A stretch of DNA of 64,000 nt, taken from the NCBI RefSeq assembly GCF_005849285.1, contig NZ_CP040517.1, positions 112,501 to 176,500 on the forward strand. The letters run 5' to 3'. This DNA comes from Luteithermobacter gelatinilyticus. GTDB taxonomy: Bacteria; Pseudomonadota; Alphaproteobacteria; Sphingomonadales; Emcibacteraceae. Within the stretch, counting starts at the first letter, position 1. Every line of letters begins with the position of its first letter. Position numbers and translations under genes: made by a program. A model generated the notes under the pieces. The model made no database searches and was not told where the DNA came from. It was given only the letters and a program-made list of their open reading frames with translations. Positions 10,380-18,649 of the stretch are shown here, piece by piece.

Positions 10380-11513
10380 ATGGGACCCCGACCCCCGGCA
10401 TCAACAGGACATCACCCGGAAAAGCTTTTGGATCACAACATTGTGAAGGTGGAACGGGCAGCGGCGGAGTTACGTCGCGGGCGGCCGGTGCTGATCAAAA
10501 CCGACGATGAAGCCGTCCTTATGGCCTCGGCGGAACTGATTGGGGAGCCGCGGTTGGACCAGTTCCGGGCGTTAAGTTCACAGGCGCCAGTGGTGGGGCT
10601 GACCTATAACCGGGCCAATATCCTGAAAATTTCTCCCCGTTCGGGCGATGTGGCGCTGGTGGATATCACCGCCCATATCAACAGTGCCGCCATCCAGAGC
10701 ATGGCTGATCCTGCTGATGATCTGTCCCGCCCGTTGCTGGGGCCGTTCCGGGTGGCGGACCGTTCGGCCGGGCCAGCTCATGAGGCGGGCCTGAAACTGT
10801 GTAAAATTGCCCGGCTGTTGCCGGCGGCGGTTTTTTCCGGGCGGGTTGAGCCGGATATATTGCAGGCACAAGGGGTTCTGGGGGTCACGGCGGCAGAGGT
10901 AATGGCCTATGATGTGCGGGATGCGGCGGCCCTGAAAATGGTGACGTCGGCCCATGTGCCACTGGCGGGAGCGGAGCAGACCACGATGATCGCCTTTCGT
11001 CCGGATGATGGCGGCACGGAACATTTCGCCATCCTGATCGGAGACCCCAATCGTCATGATCCGGTGCTGGCGCGCATTCATTCGGAATGTTTTACCGGAG
11101 ATCTTCTGGGCAGCCTGAAATGCGATTGCGGCGAACAAATGCGCGGTGCCATCAAATTCATGCAGAAGGCGGGTGGCGGGGTGCTGCTCTATCTGGCGCA
11201 GGAGGGACGCGGCATCGGCCTGATCAATAAACTCAGGGCCTATCATCTTCAGGATCAGGGATTTGATACGGTAGACGCCAATGAACGGCTGGGGTTCCTC
11301 AGTGACGAGCGGATTTTTGAACCGGCGGCACAGATGCTGAAACTCATGGGTTTTTCCCAGGTGCGGCTGCTGACCAATAATCCGGACAAGGTGGCCGGGC
11401 TTGAAGCCTGTGGCATTACGGTCACGGAACGGGTGGCGCATAAATTTCCGGCTAACGCCCATAATGATTTCTATTTGCGGACCAAGAAAAAACGCTCCGG
11501 CCATCTGCTCTAA
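10380..11513 (+). CDS. ribA: GTP cyclohydrolase II
   Basis: First enzyme of riboflavin synthesis: opens GTP to a diaminopyrimidine with release of formate and pyrophosphate. The catalytic domain is in the C-terminal half: IHSECFTGDLLGSLKCDCGEQM carries the three Zn cysteines, with YLAQEGRGIGL and RLLTNNPDK after it. The N-terminal half of about 170 residues is the extra domain typical of alphaproteobacterial RibA and lacks an intact RibB site. The start is taken at ATG 10380; TTG 10368 in frame is the alternative. It stands alone, convergent with pspF. Confidence 0.9.
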   Translation: MGPRPPASTGHHPEKLLDHNIVKVERAAAELRRGRPVLIKTDDEAVLMASAELIGEPRLDQFRALSSQAPVVGLTYNRANILKISPRSGDVALVDITAHINSAAIQSMADPADDLSRPLLGPFRVADRSAGPAHEAGLKLCKIARLLPAAVFSGRVEPDILQAQGVLGVTAAEVMAYDVRDAAALKMVTSAHVPLAGAEQTTMIAFRPDDGGTEHFAILIGDPNRHDPVLARIHSECFTGDLLGSLKCDCGEQMRGAIKFMQKAGGGVLLYLAQEGRGIGLINKLRAYHLQDQGFDTVDANERLGFLSDERIFEPAAQMLKLMGFSQVRLLTNNPDKVAGLEACGITVTERVAHKFPANAHNDFYLRTKKKRSGHLL

Positions 11514-11695
11514 GAGATATATCGTGGAGAGCGTTGTTTCCGCGCGCCCTGGCAACCACGGCCCTTGGTAACTACGGAATGTCATCTACCCTGTTTGAGG
11601 TTTTTATTTCGGAGAGCCGGCGTCATCAACGAGCCCCCTGCCATATATCTTGGGAAAGGGGGGCGGCGCTTCGGGTCAGGTTCCCACCTGTTTTT

Positions 11696-12769
11696 CTACA
11701 ACAGGTTATGTTTTTTCAGCTGGTGGCGCAGCTGGTGGTAGGTCAGGTTGAGATAGACGGCCGTGTCCCGCTGATTGTGTTTATTGGCCTTGAGCGCCTG
11801 TTCCAGCAGGTCTTTCTCGACCCGGCTTAGGGTTTCATAATAATCGGTGGGCCCCAGGGGGGGCGGAGATGATGCCGGACGTCGGGAGGGGGAGGCTGCG
11901 GTGACGGGTGAGGTGAGGTCATTCGGGGCTGTTGTGGGCTGGCTTCCCTCCCTTCGCCTGGCCCGGCCATTGCTATCCGGCCGCCAGGGAGACTGGAACG
12001 GATCCAGGACCATATGGTGCACCGGTTCAGTTTCATCTTCCGCGTGATAGACGGCGCGTTCCACCACATTACGCAATTCGCGGATATTGCCCGGCCAGTC
12101 ATACTCCATCATCGCTTCTATCATATTCTCGGAAAACCCCGGAAAACTGCTCCAGCCGCATTCACGCGCCACCCTCTGGCCGAAATGAAAGGCCAGCAGC
12201 AGAATATCCTCCCGCCGGGCTCTGAGCGGTGGCAGCGTGATCACGTCCAGCGCCAGTCGGTCAAGCAGGTCGTGACGGAACCGGCCCGCCTCGGCCGCTG
12301 CCGGCAGATCCACATTGGTGGCCCCGATCAGGCGCACATCCACCTGTAACACCTTGTTGCCACCCACCCGCTGAAAGCTGCCATATTCGGTAATCCGCAG
12401 GATTTTTTCCTGAGCAGCCGGGGAAATAGTGGCGATTTCATCCAGAAACAGCGTGCCTTCATGGGCTTCCTCGAACCGGCCAATGCGGCGCGTGGCAGCG
12501 CCGGTAAAGGCGCCGGCCTCATGACCAAACAGTTCCGAATCCAGCAGGCTTTCGGTCAGCGCCGCACAATTGACCTGGAGAAAGTTTTTTTCCCAGCGTG
12601 GAGAGAGGAAATGCAGCCGCGCGGCAATGAGTTCCTTGCCGGTGCCCCGCTCGCCGATCACCAGTACCGGGCGATCGTGCCGGGCGGCTCGGGACACCTG
12701 GTCCAGCACTTCGAGAAAAGCCGGGCTTTCCCCGATAATATTCTGATCCTGGGGGGAAGATATGATCAT
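11696..12769 (-). CDS. pspF: Sigma-54 activator of the phage shock operon
   Basis: 357 residues. AAA+ enhancer-binding protein without an N-terminal sensor domain, as in PspF. Walker A is GERGTGKE (about 38-45); the sigma-54 contact loop GAFTGA is near residue 86 and Walker B TLFLDEIA near 105. A C-terminal Fis-type HTH ends the protein (NQRDTAVYLNLTYHQLRHQLKKH). A low-complexity Pro/Ser-rich linker of about 50 residues separates core and HTH. It is divergent from pspA, whose promoter has a -24/-12 site; PspA would inhibit PspF until membrane stress. Confidence 0.93.
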   Translation of the reverse strand: MIISSPQDQNIIGESPAFLEVLDQVSRAARHDRPVLVIGERGTGKELIAARLHFLSPRWEKNFLQVNCAALTESLLDSELFGHEAGAFTGAATRRIGRFEEAHEGTLFLDEIATISPAAQEKILRITEYGSFQRVGGNKVLQVDVRLIGATNVDLPAAAEAGRFRHDLLDRLALDVITLPPLRARREDILLLAFHFGQRVARECGWSSFPGFSENMIEAMMEYDWPGNIRELRNVVERAVYHAEDETEPVHHMVLDPFQSPWRPDSNGRARRREGSQPTTAPNDLTSPVTAASPSRRPASSPPPLGPTDYYETLSRVEKDLLEQALKANKHNQRDTAVYLNLTYHQLRHQLKKHNLL

Positions 12770-12893
12770 TTCTTACTCTTTAGGAAAAATCACTAACAAG
12801 TAGCGTAATTTATCATTTTTTCAAAAGCAAGAAAAAATCTTCTTCTATATAATATCTTTTAAATTCAATGAGTTGGTTTGTTTTTCACAGATC

Positions 12894-12909
12894 TGGCACG
12901 TTTTCTGCA
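12894..12909 (+). promoter_or_regulatory. Sigma-54 (-24/-12) promoter of pspA
   Basis: TGGCACG at 12894-12900, four T, then CTGCA to 12909. This matches the TGGCACG-N4-TTGCA consensus with one mismatch and correct GG-to-GC spacing. The ATG of pspA follows at 12965. The AT-rich stretch 12770-12890 between pspF and this site is where PspF enhancer sites would be expected. Confidence 0.9.
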
Positions 12910-12964
12910 ATTACCAACCCCGAAAAGAGTGGTAGCAGGTTTTCAAGCTATTTGGAGAAAGAAC

Positions 12965-13657
12965 ATGGGCATTTTTACCCGCCTCAGTGACATTGTGAAT
13001 TCCAACATCAACCATATTCTGGACAAGGCCGAAGATCCGGCAAAGATGATCCGTCTGATGATCCAGGAAATGGAGGATACCCTGGTGGAAGTCCGGTCTT
13101 CTGCGGCACGTGTCATTGCCGACCGTAAGGAGCTGGAACGGAATCTGAACCGGCTGACCCAGGCCCAGGAAGAATGGTATGCCAAGGCCGAACTGGCGCT
13201 CAGCAAGGACCGGGAGGATCTGGCCAATGCGGCGCTCCGGGAGCGGGCCAAGCTGGAGGAAATGGCCAGGGATCTGGAAAATGACCGGGAGCCGCTGGAA
13301 GAGGCGCTCGCCAAATATGAAGCCGACATTATTTCCCTGGAATCCAAAATCAAGGAAGCCAAGGCCAAACAAAAGTCGCTGATCGAACGGCAGCAGTCCG
13401 CCACCAGCCAGCTCAAGGTGCGCCAGCGCCTGTATGACAACCGGATCGAGGACGTCATGGTCCGTTTTAACCAGATGGAGCGGCGGGTTGAGGAAACGGA
13501 AAGCCGGGTGGAAGCCGCGGATCTTGGACGGGAAAAAAGCCTGAGCGAAGAGTTTGCTGACCTGGAGGCCGAGCAGAAAGTGGCCGAGGAACTGGCGGCG
13601 CTGAAGGCACGCCTGTCCAAAGGCAAGGATGGCGGCAAGGCCGACAAGAAAAAATAA
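12965..13657 (+). CDS. pspA: Phage shock protein A
   Basis: 230 residues, almost entirely coiled coil (residues 25-225), ESCRT-III/Vipp1-like. The N-terminal amphipathic helix MGIFTRLSDIVNSNIN binds stressed membranes, and EDPAKMIRLMIQEMEDTLVEVRSSAARVIAD is the PspA signature. The start at ATG 12965 follows GGAGAAAGAAC; upstream in-frame sequence is the promoter. It both inhibits PspF and polymerises on damaged membrane. The tail is Lys-rich (GKDGGKADKKK). A GC-rich hairpin (CCCGC/GCGGG) follows at about 13660-13680. Confidence 0.96.
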   Translation: MGIFTRLSDIVNSNINHILDKAEDPAKMIRLMIQEMEDTLVEVRSSAARVIADRKELERNLNRLTQAQEEWYAKAELALSKDREDLANAALRERAKLEEMARDLENDREPLEEALAKYEADIISLESKIKEAKAKQKSLIERQQSATSQLKVRQRLYDNRIEDVMVRFNQMERRVEETESRVEAADLGREKSLSEEFADLEAEQKVAEELAALKARLSKGKDGGKADKKK

Positions 13658-13758
13658 CCCGCTGGGGCCCGCACCGCGGGTCTTGGCTCGCCACGGGGTA
13701 ATCCCTGCGTTATCCTGATCGGCGCTTCGGGGATATAGCATAAGGAAAGGTCGATTTT

Positions 13759-13977
13759 ATGGCTGAATTATTTGGCATTCTTTTTCTGACAATCTGTGCG
13801 CCGCTGTGGATTGTTCTGCATTATGTCACGAAATGGAAATCCTCCAAATCGCTGACCAGTGAAGACGAGAAAATCCTGAGCGAGCTGTATGACAGCGCGG
13901 AACAGATTGAAAGCCGTCTGAACAATATCGAGCGCATCCTGGATGCGGAATCCCCGGACTGGAGGAGAGGTCAATGA
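13759..13977 (+). CDS. pspB: Phage shock protein B
   Basis: 72 residues: one N-terminal membrane helix (FGILFLTICAPLWIVLHYV) followed by a cytoplasmic coiled coil and the family C-terminus RLNNIERILDAESPDWR. With PspC it senses membrane damage and releases PspA from PspF. Its stop overlaps the pspC start by 4 bp (ATGA). Confidence 0.92.
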   Translation: MAELFGILFLTICAPLWIVLHYVTKWKSSKSLTSEDEKILSELYDSAEQIESRLNNIERILDAESPDWRRGQ

Positions 13978-14384
13978 GCCGTTATCGCGATCCCCACCCC
14001 CCGCGCTACAACAAGTTCTATCTGGATAAACGCAACGGCAAGATTGCCGGTGTCTGTGCGGGGCTGGCCGATTATTTCGGTTTGGACGTCACCCTGATTC
14101 GGATTGTCACCCTGATCTGCCTGTTCTTTTTCGGACCGGTGATCCTGGTCGGGTATATCTTGCTGGCGTGGCTGGTTGATCCGCGTCCCGATGACCTGTT
14201 TCATTCGGAAAAGGAAAGCGAGTTTTGGAAAAATGTGCGGGTCAAGCCCCATAATACGGTGCGCGACATTCGCCATAAGTTTCGCGAAATTGAACGCCGA
14301 CTGAGGGCGGCGGAGGCTCATATCACCAGCCGGGAATACAAACTCCAGAAAGAATTCCGTGATCTGGAAGACAATAACAAATAA
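13974..14384 (+). CDS. pspC: Phage shock protein C
   Basis: 136 residues. PspC domain at about 17-70 (YLDKRNGKIAGVCAGLADYFGLDVTLIRI, then a hydrophobic segment through VGYILLAWLVDP). The C-terminal half, from about residue 90, is a basic coiled coil (HKFREIERRLRAAEAHITSR). Membrane toxin-like sensor working with PspB. Fourth-base overlap with pspB suggests coupled translation. Confidence 0.92.
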   Translation: MSRYRDPHPPRYNKFYLDKRNGKIAGVCAGLADYFGLDVTLIRIVTLICLFFFGPVILVGYILLAWLVDPRPDDLFHSEKESEFWKNVRVKPHNTVRDIRHKFREIERRLRAAEAHITSREYKLQKEFRDLEDNNK

Positions 14385-14434
14385 AGACCAAGAGAGAGGG
14401 GCGGGCCCCGGCTCGTCCCGCAAGAGAAACCATC

Positions 14435-14689
14435 ATGACATACAGATATAACAGATACGATACCTATGAAGACAGCTTCCCCCCGGGCGGGCGTCGGCTT
14501 TACAAGAACAGCCTTAAAGGCAAGATCTGCGGCGTGTTTGCCGGCCTGGGGGACTATCTTGGCATCAATGCCGCCCTGCTGCGGATCCTGGGGCTGATTG
14601 CCCTGTTGTTTGTTGGCCCCGTTGTGATCCTCGGCTATCTGGTGATGGCGTTGGTGCTGACAGACCAGCCTCACCGGTTCTATCGCTAG
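14435..14689 (+). CDS. Second PspC-domain protein
   Basis: 84 residues that are nearly all PspC domain: LYKNSLKGKICGVFAGLGDYLGINAALLRI followed by one or two hydrophobic segments (GLIALLFVGPVVILGYLVMALVLT). It lacks the C-terminal coiled coil of the pspC product and has a Tyr/Arg-rich N-terminus. 50 bp after pspC, likely in the same transcript. It may be a stripped-down paralogue that tunes the PspBC sensor; that is inference. Confidence 0.85.
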   Translation: MTYRYNRYDTYEDSFPPGGRRLYKNSLKGKICGVFAGLGDYLGINAALLRILGLIALLFVGPVVILGYLVMALVLTDQPHRFYR

Positions 14690-14735
14690 ACGGAGTTGCG
14701 AATTTCGGCACGAACCTACGGAAAGGGAGGGTAAG

Positions 14736-15008
14736 GTGAACGTTTTTGAAATGGTTGTCATTCTGGTGGGGATCGGGGCAATCGCCAGCCTCGGCCGAGA
14801 ATGGATCAAGGCCAAAAGAAGCGGAGTGCGGCTGGACCTGGATGAGCTGGCCCATGATCTGGGCCTTGATGACGGATATTACGACAAACAACAGATCAAA
14901 CCGTATCTGGAACGGATTGAACGGCTGGAGGAACGGATCAAGGTGCTGGAACGCATCGTGACGGATCGCGAAAGCCGTCTGGCCGCCGAAATTGACCGGC
15001 TGGCCTGA
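14736..15008 (+). CDS. PspB-like membrane coiled-coil protein
   Basis: 90 residues, GTG start after GGGAGGGTAAG. An N-terminal membrane helix (VFEMVVILVGIGAIASLG) leads into an acidic linker and then a coiled coil, YLERIERLEERIKVLERIVTDRESRL. The arrangement, and the RIERLEERIKVLERIV-D-E pattern, recall the PspB C-terminus, so this may be a second PspB partner for the second PspC protein. I do not recognise a named family. Confidence 0.7.
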   Translation: MNVFEMVVILVGIGAIASLGREWIKAKRSGVRLDLDELAHDLGLDDGYYDKQQIKPYLERIERLEERIKVLERIVTDRESRLAAEIDRLA

Positions 15009-15077
15009 CCATGCACACAAAACCAGGCCCGATATGGCGGGCCCGGGAAGAGAGACCGGAATTACGCCAGGAGAAAA

Positions 15078-15629
15078 ATGATGGAAGATGTGCTGACCGA
15101 GCTAATTGTTGTCCCGGCCAACGATAACCCCACCCGGGGCGTGCTGAAAGCCGGGGACCGGGAATTTCCCTGCGCACTGGGGAAAAAGGGGCTGGCGCTC
15201 GCTAAACGGGAAGGGGATCACAAAACCCCCATCGGACAATTTCCCTTAAGGAGCGTTTTTTATCGCTATGATAAGTTGTCTAAGCCGATTTATACCCGGG
15301 TGCCCATGCTGGCCATACTGAAGGAAGATGGCTGGTGTGACGATCCCAGAGACGCCGCTTACAACCAGCCGGTGATGCTGCCCTATCACGCGCGCGCCGA
15401 ACGGCTATGGCGGGAAGATGATCTTTATGACGTGCTGGTGGTGCTGGGCCATAATGACAATCCGGTCCGGCCCGGGGAAGGCAGTGCGATTTTCCTGCAT
15501 GTGGCGCGGCAGAAGGGTCGGGACGACTTTGAAGGCACAGAAGGGTGTGTGGCGCTGCGCAAGGAGGATCTGCTGGAACTGTTGCCGGCCCTATCGCCCG
15601 AGACAACTTTAAAGGTGATCAGCCACTGA
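15078..15629 (+). CDS. L,D-transpeptidase (YkuD) family protein
   Basis: 183 residues. The catalytic motif is the His...Cys pair in AIFLHVARQKGRDDFEGTEGCVALRKEDL (Cys near residue 160); the N-terminal part has the DHKTPIGQFPLR segment typical of the fold. L,D-transpeptidases cross-link or attach proteins to peptidoglycan. No signal peptide or membrane anchor is visible, which is unusual for an envelope enzyme but common in this short alphaproteobacterial subgroup. It follows the psp genes by 69 bp and may be part of the same envelope-stress unit. ATG 15081 is an alternative start. Confidence 0.82.
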   Translation: MMEDVLTELIVVPANDNPTRGVLKAGDREFPCALGKKGLALAKREGDHKTPIGQFPLRSVFYRYDKLSKPIYTRVPMLAILKEDGWCDDPRDAAYNQPVMLPYHARAERLWREDDLYDVLVVLGHNDNPVRPGEGSAIFLHVARQKGRDDFEGTEGCVALRKEDLLELLPALSPETTLKVISH

Positions 15630-15712
15630 TAGCGGTTTTCTCTACCCCCAGAATTTCTAGCTTATTGGAGATTTCATGCTTATTGGACCATGCGTCTGAT
15701 ATCTTCCGACTT

Positions 15713-15747
15713 CCCGGCCCCTTTCCAGGGCGCCGGGCTTTTTTTTA
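15713..15747 (+). terminator. Rho-independent terminator after the L,D-transpeptidase gene
   Basis: CCCGGC (15713-15718) pairs with GCCGGG (15732-15737) and is followed by CTTTTTTTT. An inner CCCT...AGGG pair extends it. It would end the psp transcript. Confidence 0.8.
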
Positions 15748-15756
15748 TTGTGTGGC

Positions 15757-15788
15757 GTGATGGAGCAACCTATTCACAATTCACTCTA
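15757..15788 (-). repeat. Palindromic mini-element, copy 1 (inside the yggS 3' end)
   Basis: Minus-strand reading is TA then GAGTGAATTGTGAATAGGTT (a full match to the family end), with a degenerate second arm (GCTCCATCAC). Only the right side keeps the flanking TA (15787-15788). The last codons and the stop of the yggS-type gene lie inside it. Confidence 0.75.
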
Positions 15789-16471
15789 AACCGTTGCCCG
15801 AAAATGGCGGTGCCGAGGCGCACATGGGTGGCGCCCAGGGCGATGGCGGTCTCATAATCATTGCTCATGCCCATGGACAGTTCTTTAAGCCCGTGCCGGG
15901 CAGCAATCTTTTTCAGTAGCGCGAAATGCGGTGCCGGGTCTTCGTCTGCCGGCGGAATGCACATCAGGCCGACGACCGGCAGGTTCAGCTCTTCTTTGCA
16001 GAAGGCGATGAAATCGTCGGCCTCCCGCGGCGCGATACCGGCTTTCTGGGCTTCCTCACCGGTATTGATCTGAATGAAAAGGTCACGCCTTATCCCTTCC
16101 TCTTCGAACAGCCGCGCCAGCGTGCGGGCCAGTTTCGGCCGGTCCAGCGTTTCAATCACATCAAACAGACGCACCGCCTGCCGGGCCTTGTTGCTTTGCA
16201 GTGGGCCGATCAGGTGTAGTTCCGTATCGGGAAAACGGTCTTTCAGCGCGGGCCATTTGGCGGCCGCTTCCTGAACCCGGTTTTCCCCGAAACGGCGCTG
16301 TCCCGCCTGAAGCACTGGCGTAATGACGTCAGCGTCGTGGGTTTTGGAAACCGCCACCAGCCGCACGCTGCTCGGCGGACGTCCGGCGGCTTTTTCGGCC
16401 GCGGCAATTTTCTCAAGAACCGTTTCGAGAGCGGTGGTCAAGGTGAATATCCTGCTGTATAGAGAAACCAT
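15770..16471 (-). CDS. YggS/PROSC-family PLP homeostasis protein
   Basis: 233 residues, pyridoxal-phosphate-binding alanine-racemase-like TIM barrel. The PLP Lys is in VRLVAVSKTHD (about 36-46); FGENRVQEA, ELHLIGPLQSNKAR and SMGMSNDYETAIALGATHVRLGTAIFG are family hallmarks. After GTAIFG the C-terminus is RVNCE and a stop, entirely encoded by a repeat copy, replacing the usual ending. ATG 16471 would overlap the thiE start; TTG 16441 with AGGA upstream is a reasonable alternative start. It buffers free PLP in the cytoplasm. Confidence 0.88.
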   Translation of the reverse strand: MVSLYSRIFTLTTALETVLEKIAAAEKAAGRPPSSVRLVAVSKTHDADVITPVLQAGQRRFGENRVQEAAAKWPALKDRFPDTELHLIGPLQSNKARQAVRLFDVIETLDRPKLARTLARLFEEEGIRRDLFIQINTGEEAQKAGIAPREADDFIAFCKEELNLPVVGLMCIPPADEDPAPHFALLKKIAARHGLKELSMGMSNDYETAIALGATHVRLGTAIFGQRFRVNCE

Positions 16472-17129
16472 GTCTTATGCGCGTCAGACCCTATCAGACA
16501 TTGCTCGAAAGCTCAACGCCCGAAAGTTCGTCAATCGGAAGCCGCGGGACGGGGCGGCCCGGACGCTGCCTTTCGGAGCGGCAATGTTTTTAAGTGATGC
16601 CCGAACGGTGCCCGATCCGCGGGTGGTGATCGAACGGCTGCCGCCGGACAGCGTGGTGGTGTTGCGGGATTATGATCACCCGGCGCGGCAGGATCTGGCG
16701 CGGGATTTGGCGGCTGTATGTCGGCAAGGGGGGCATTATTTCCTGGTGGGCGCGGATGTGGCGTTGGCCCGGTCGGTAGGCGCGGACGGTGTGCATCTGC
16801 CGGAAGGACTTATGTCGCTGGCTTTCTCCCTGCGTGCCCGCCGGGCCCCGTTGTGGATCACGGCCGCCTGCCATGGGCCGCGTGCCCTGCGCCGGGCCGA
16901 GCGACTTGGCGTTGACGCGGCTTTGGTCTCGCCGGTCTTTCCGACCCACAGCCATCCCGAAACCTTTGTTCAACGGCGTCTGACCTTGGGGCCACTTCGC
17001 CTGCGGCGGATCGTTTGCGAAACCTCCCTGCCGGTCTATGCACTGGGGGGAATTACGGCGCAAAATGCGGCTCGGCTAACAGGGATCCCGTTGGCAGGTC
17101 TGGCGGCTATTCGCGGTTATCTGCCCTGA
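16470..17129 (+). CDS. Thiamine-phosphate synthase-like protein (ThiE/TenI)
   Basis: 219 residues with the ThiE/TenI barrel: GADVALARSVGADGVHLPEG, ITAACHGPRALRRAERLGVDAALVSPVFPTHSHPE and VYALGGITAQNAARL at the phosphate-binding end. True ThiE joins HMP-PP and thiazole phosphate. Several ThiE substrate residues (the usual NDR and GQ.D motifs) are not evident, so activity should not be assumed. Divergent from the yggS-type gene with the start codons sharing a CATG. No TPP riboswitch is visible. Confidence 0.7.
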   Translation: MSYARQTLSDIARKLNARKFVNRKPRDGAARTLPFGAAMFLSDARTVPDPRVVIERLPPDSVVVLRDYDHPARQDLARDLAAVCRQGGHYFLVGADVALARSVGADGVHLPEGLMSLAFSLRARRAPLWITAACHGPRALRRAERLGVDAALVSPVFPTHSHPETFVQRRLTLGPLRLRRIVCETSLPVYALGGITAQNAARLTGIPLAGLAAIRGYLP

Positions 17130-17153
17130 TTAGGGGGTTCTAAAACATAACGA

Positions 17154-18182
17154 TCAGAAATTCACATTGGTGCCCAGCAGGAAGATCTGGGTATCGCTCA
17201 GGGGGTCCTGTTCGTCGCTTTGCCCATAGGTGTAATAGGTAAAACGGCCGGTAAAGCGAATATTCGGCCGCAGGCTGTAGCCCGCCCCCACTTCCAGGGC
17301 ATAGATGTTGTTGAAATATTGCTGCGCCATATATTCATTGGCGTTGGCACTGAACAGCAACTCCCGATCGCGACGATACTGGGCAAAACGGATGTCGGTG
17401 AACCAGCTTCGGCCACTATAGCCGAGGCCCACGTCAAAGCCGTGCAGGTTCAGATCGGAAAGGCTTTTTTCTCGGCTGAATGAGGCCCCAATGGAAAACC
17501 CGGCATAGGCCACGTCCAGAGACAGGTTATAGACCTGGCGGTTCAGGATATCATAACCGGACCCTTCGTAAAGCGGGGAAAAAATGCTATCCGGGGTGAT
17601 CAGGAAACTGGAGCCCAGGGAAATGTCCAGGGTGTTGCGCGAGGTGTCGGCAGAGACCGAACCATAGGAAAAAGTGATGCGATTGCCGGTGATGATGCTG
17701 CCGGACAGCAGGGAACCGGACATCAGGTCCGCCGCTCCCGCCTCTGCCGGAAGGGTCTGTCCCGTTCCGAAAACCAGCGGTTTGATGTTAAACAGAATAG
17801 ACGGTTTGCTGTCCTGGCTGCGGGCCACTTTCAACGTGGATTTCTTTTTCCCGGCGTCCTCCGGGTCGTTGAGAAAGATAAACTGGTCCGCCGTGTCCGC
17901 CGTAGGTTCATCCAGCATGATTTCCACATCATCCGTCTGATCGGCAAGCCGGTCCGAGTCCGCAGGGCCGTTAAAGGCAAAGGACAAGGCCGGGGCAGCG
18001 GGAAACTCCTGGGCAAGAAACCGGGAAGACGTCTGGGCAGCAGAAAGCGCCGACGATGGGTCTGGCTCAGCTGCCCGCCCGGACTGGCCCAACGCCAAAG
18101 GGGCCGCCAGCCAGATGCTGAAAGCCGTTGCCAGTCCTATAATGCCAGAAGGCCGTCTCACGGGGTTTCCTCTTCTTATCAT
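17154..18182 (-). CDS. Putative outer-membrane beta-barrel protein
   Basis: 342 residues. Arg-rich N-terminus and hydrophobic signal peptide (IIGLATAFSIWLAAPLALGQ, residues 14-33). The mature part has a disordered acidic first third, then alternating hydrophobic/aromatic strands (SWFTDIRFAQYRRDR, NIRFTGRFTYYTYG) and a C-terminal Phe (LGTNVNF), the outer-membrane insertion signal. I recognise no family. It is convergent with thiE and divergent from the DUF3576 gene. Confidence 0.65.
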   Translation of the reverse strand: MIRRGNPVRRPSGIIGLATAFSIWLAAPLALGQSGRAAEPDPSSALSAAQTSSRFLAQEFPAAPALSFAFNGPADSDRLADQTDDVEIMLDEPTADTADQFIFLNDPEDAGKKKSTLKVARSQDSKPSILFNIKPLVFGTGQTLPAEAGAADLMSGSLLSGSIITGNRITFSYGSVSADTSRNTLDISLGSSFLITPDSIFSPLYEGSGYDILNRQVYNLSLDVAYAGFSIGASFSREKSLSDLNLHGFDVGLGYSGRSWFTDIRFAQYRRDRELLFSANANEYMAQQYFNNIYALEVGAGYSLRPNIRFTGRFTYYTYGQSDEQDPLSDTQIFLLGTNVNF

Positions 18183-18649
18183 TTGGCGTTTGTTCTGCGG
18201 TTTGTTGTTGCGGGTTTATTAATCCCGGGAGCCTGGTGTTGGTCCGCTCCGCCCGCAGGGGTAACGCCGAATTATGAAAACTTTATGACAGTCTTTCCCT
18301 CGTTCTTAAGTATAAGCTTCCTGAACCAGAAATTCAAATGGAATCCCAAAATATTATGGCGAAAAGCTGACTTTTTGGACCAGGAAATTCACCGGGAGAC
18401 TCACCAGCAAATTTGGCGGGCCGGGCGGTGGGTTTTCGCAAATTCTTGTCGCTTGGGCGAAGAAACTGTTGTCTCAGTCCGGACAAAGGGATAAACAGCT
18501 TTATCTGAAGAAAGTCAAGGGCTATGATGCCCTGCCATATCCGCCTCTCTGCCGTTACGGGTGAGGGTCTTGTTCAGTCCCTGTTCAAGACAGTCGCCGG
18601 AAACAAAGGAGGGGCGGGGGGTAAAGTAGAACAGACGAATGGATGGTGT
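18183..18649. other. Intergenic region without a supported gene
   Basis: 467 bp between the start of the barrel gene and the DUF3576 lipoprotein gene. A 103-codon open frame at 18183-18494 has no ribosome binding site and no recognisable protein features. The region is AT-rich at 18280-18360 and probably holds the two divergent promoters; I see no clear operator. Confidence 0.5.

Noticed and set aside
16440-16475. Possible TPP riboswitch for the thiE-like gene
   Set aside because: There is no leader space and no THI-box sequence between the divergent starts.
18183-18494. A 103-codon plus-strand frame
   Set aside because: No ribosome site, no recognisable domain, and it lies in a promoter region of biased composition.
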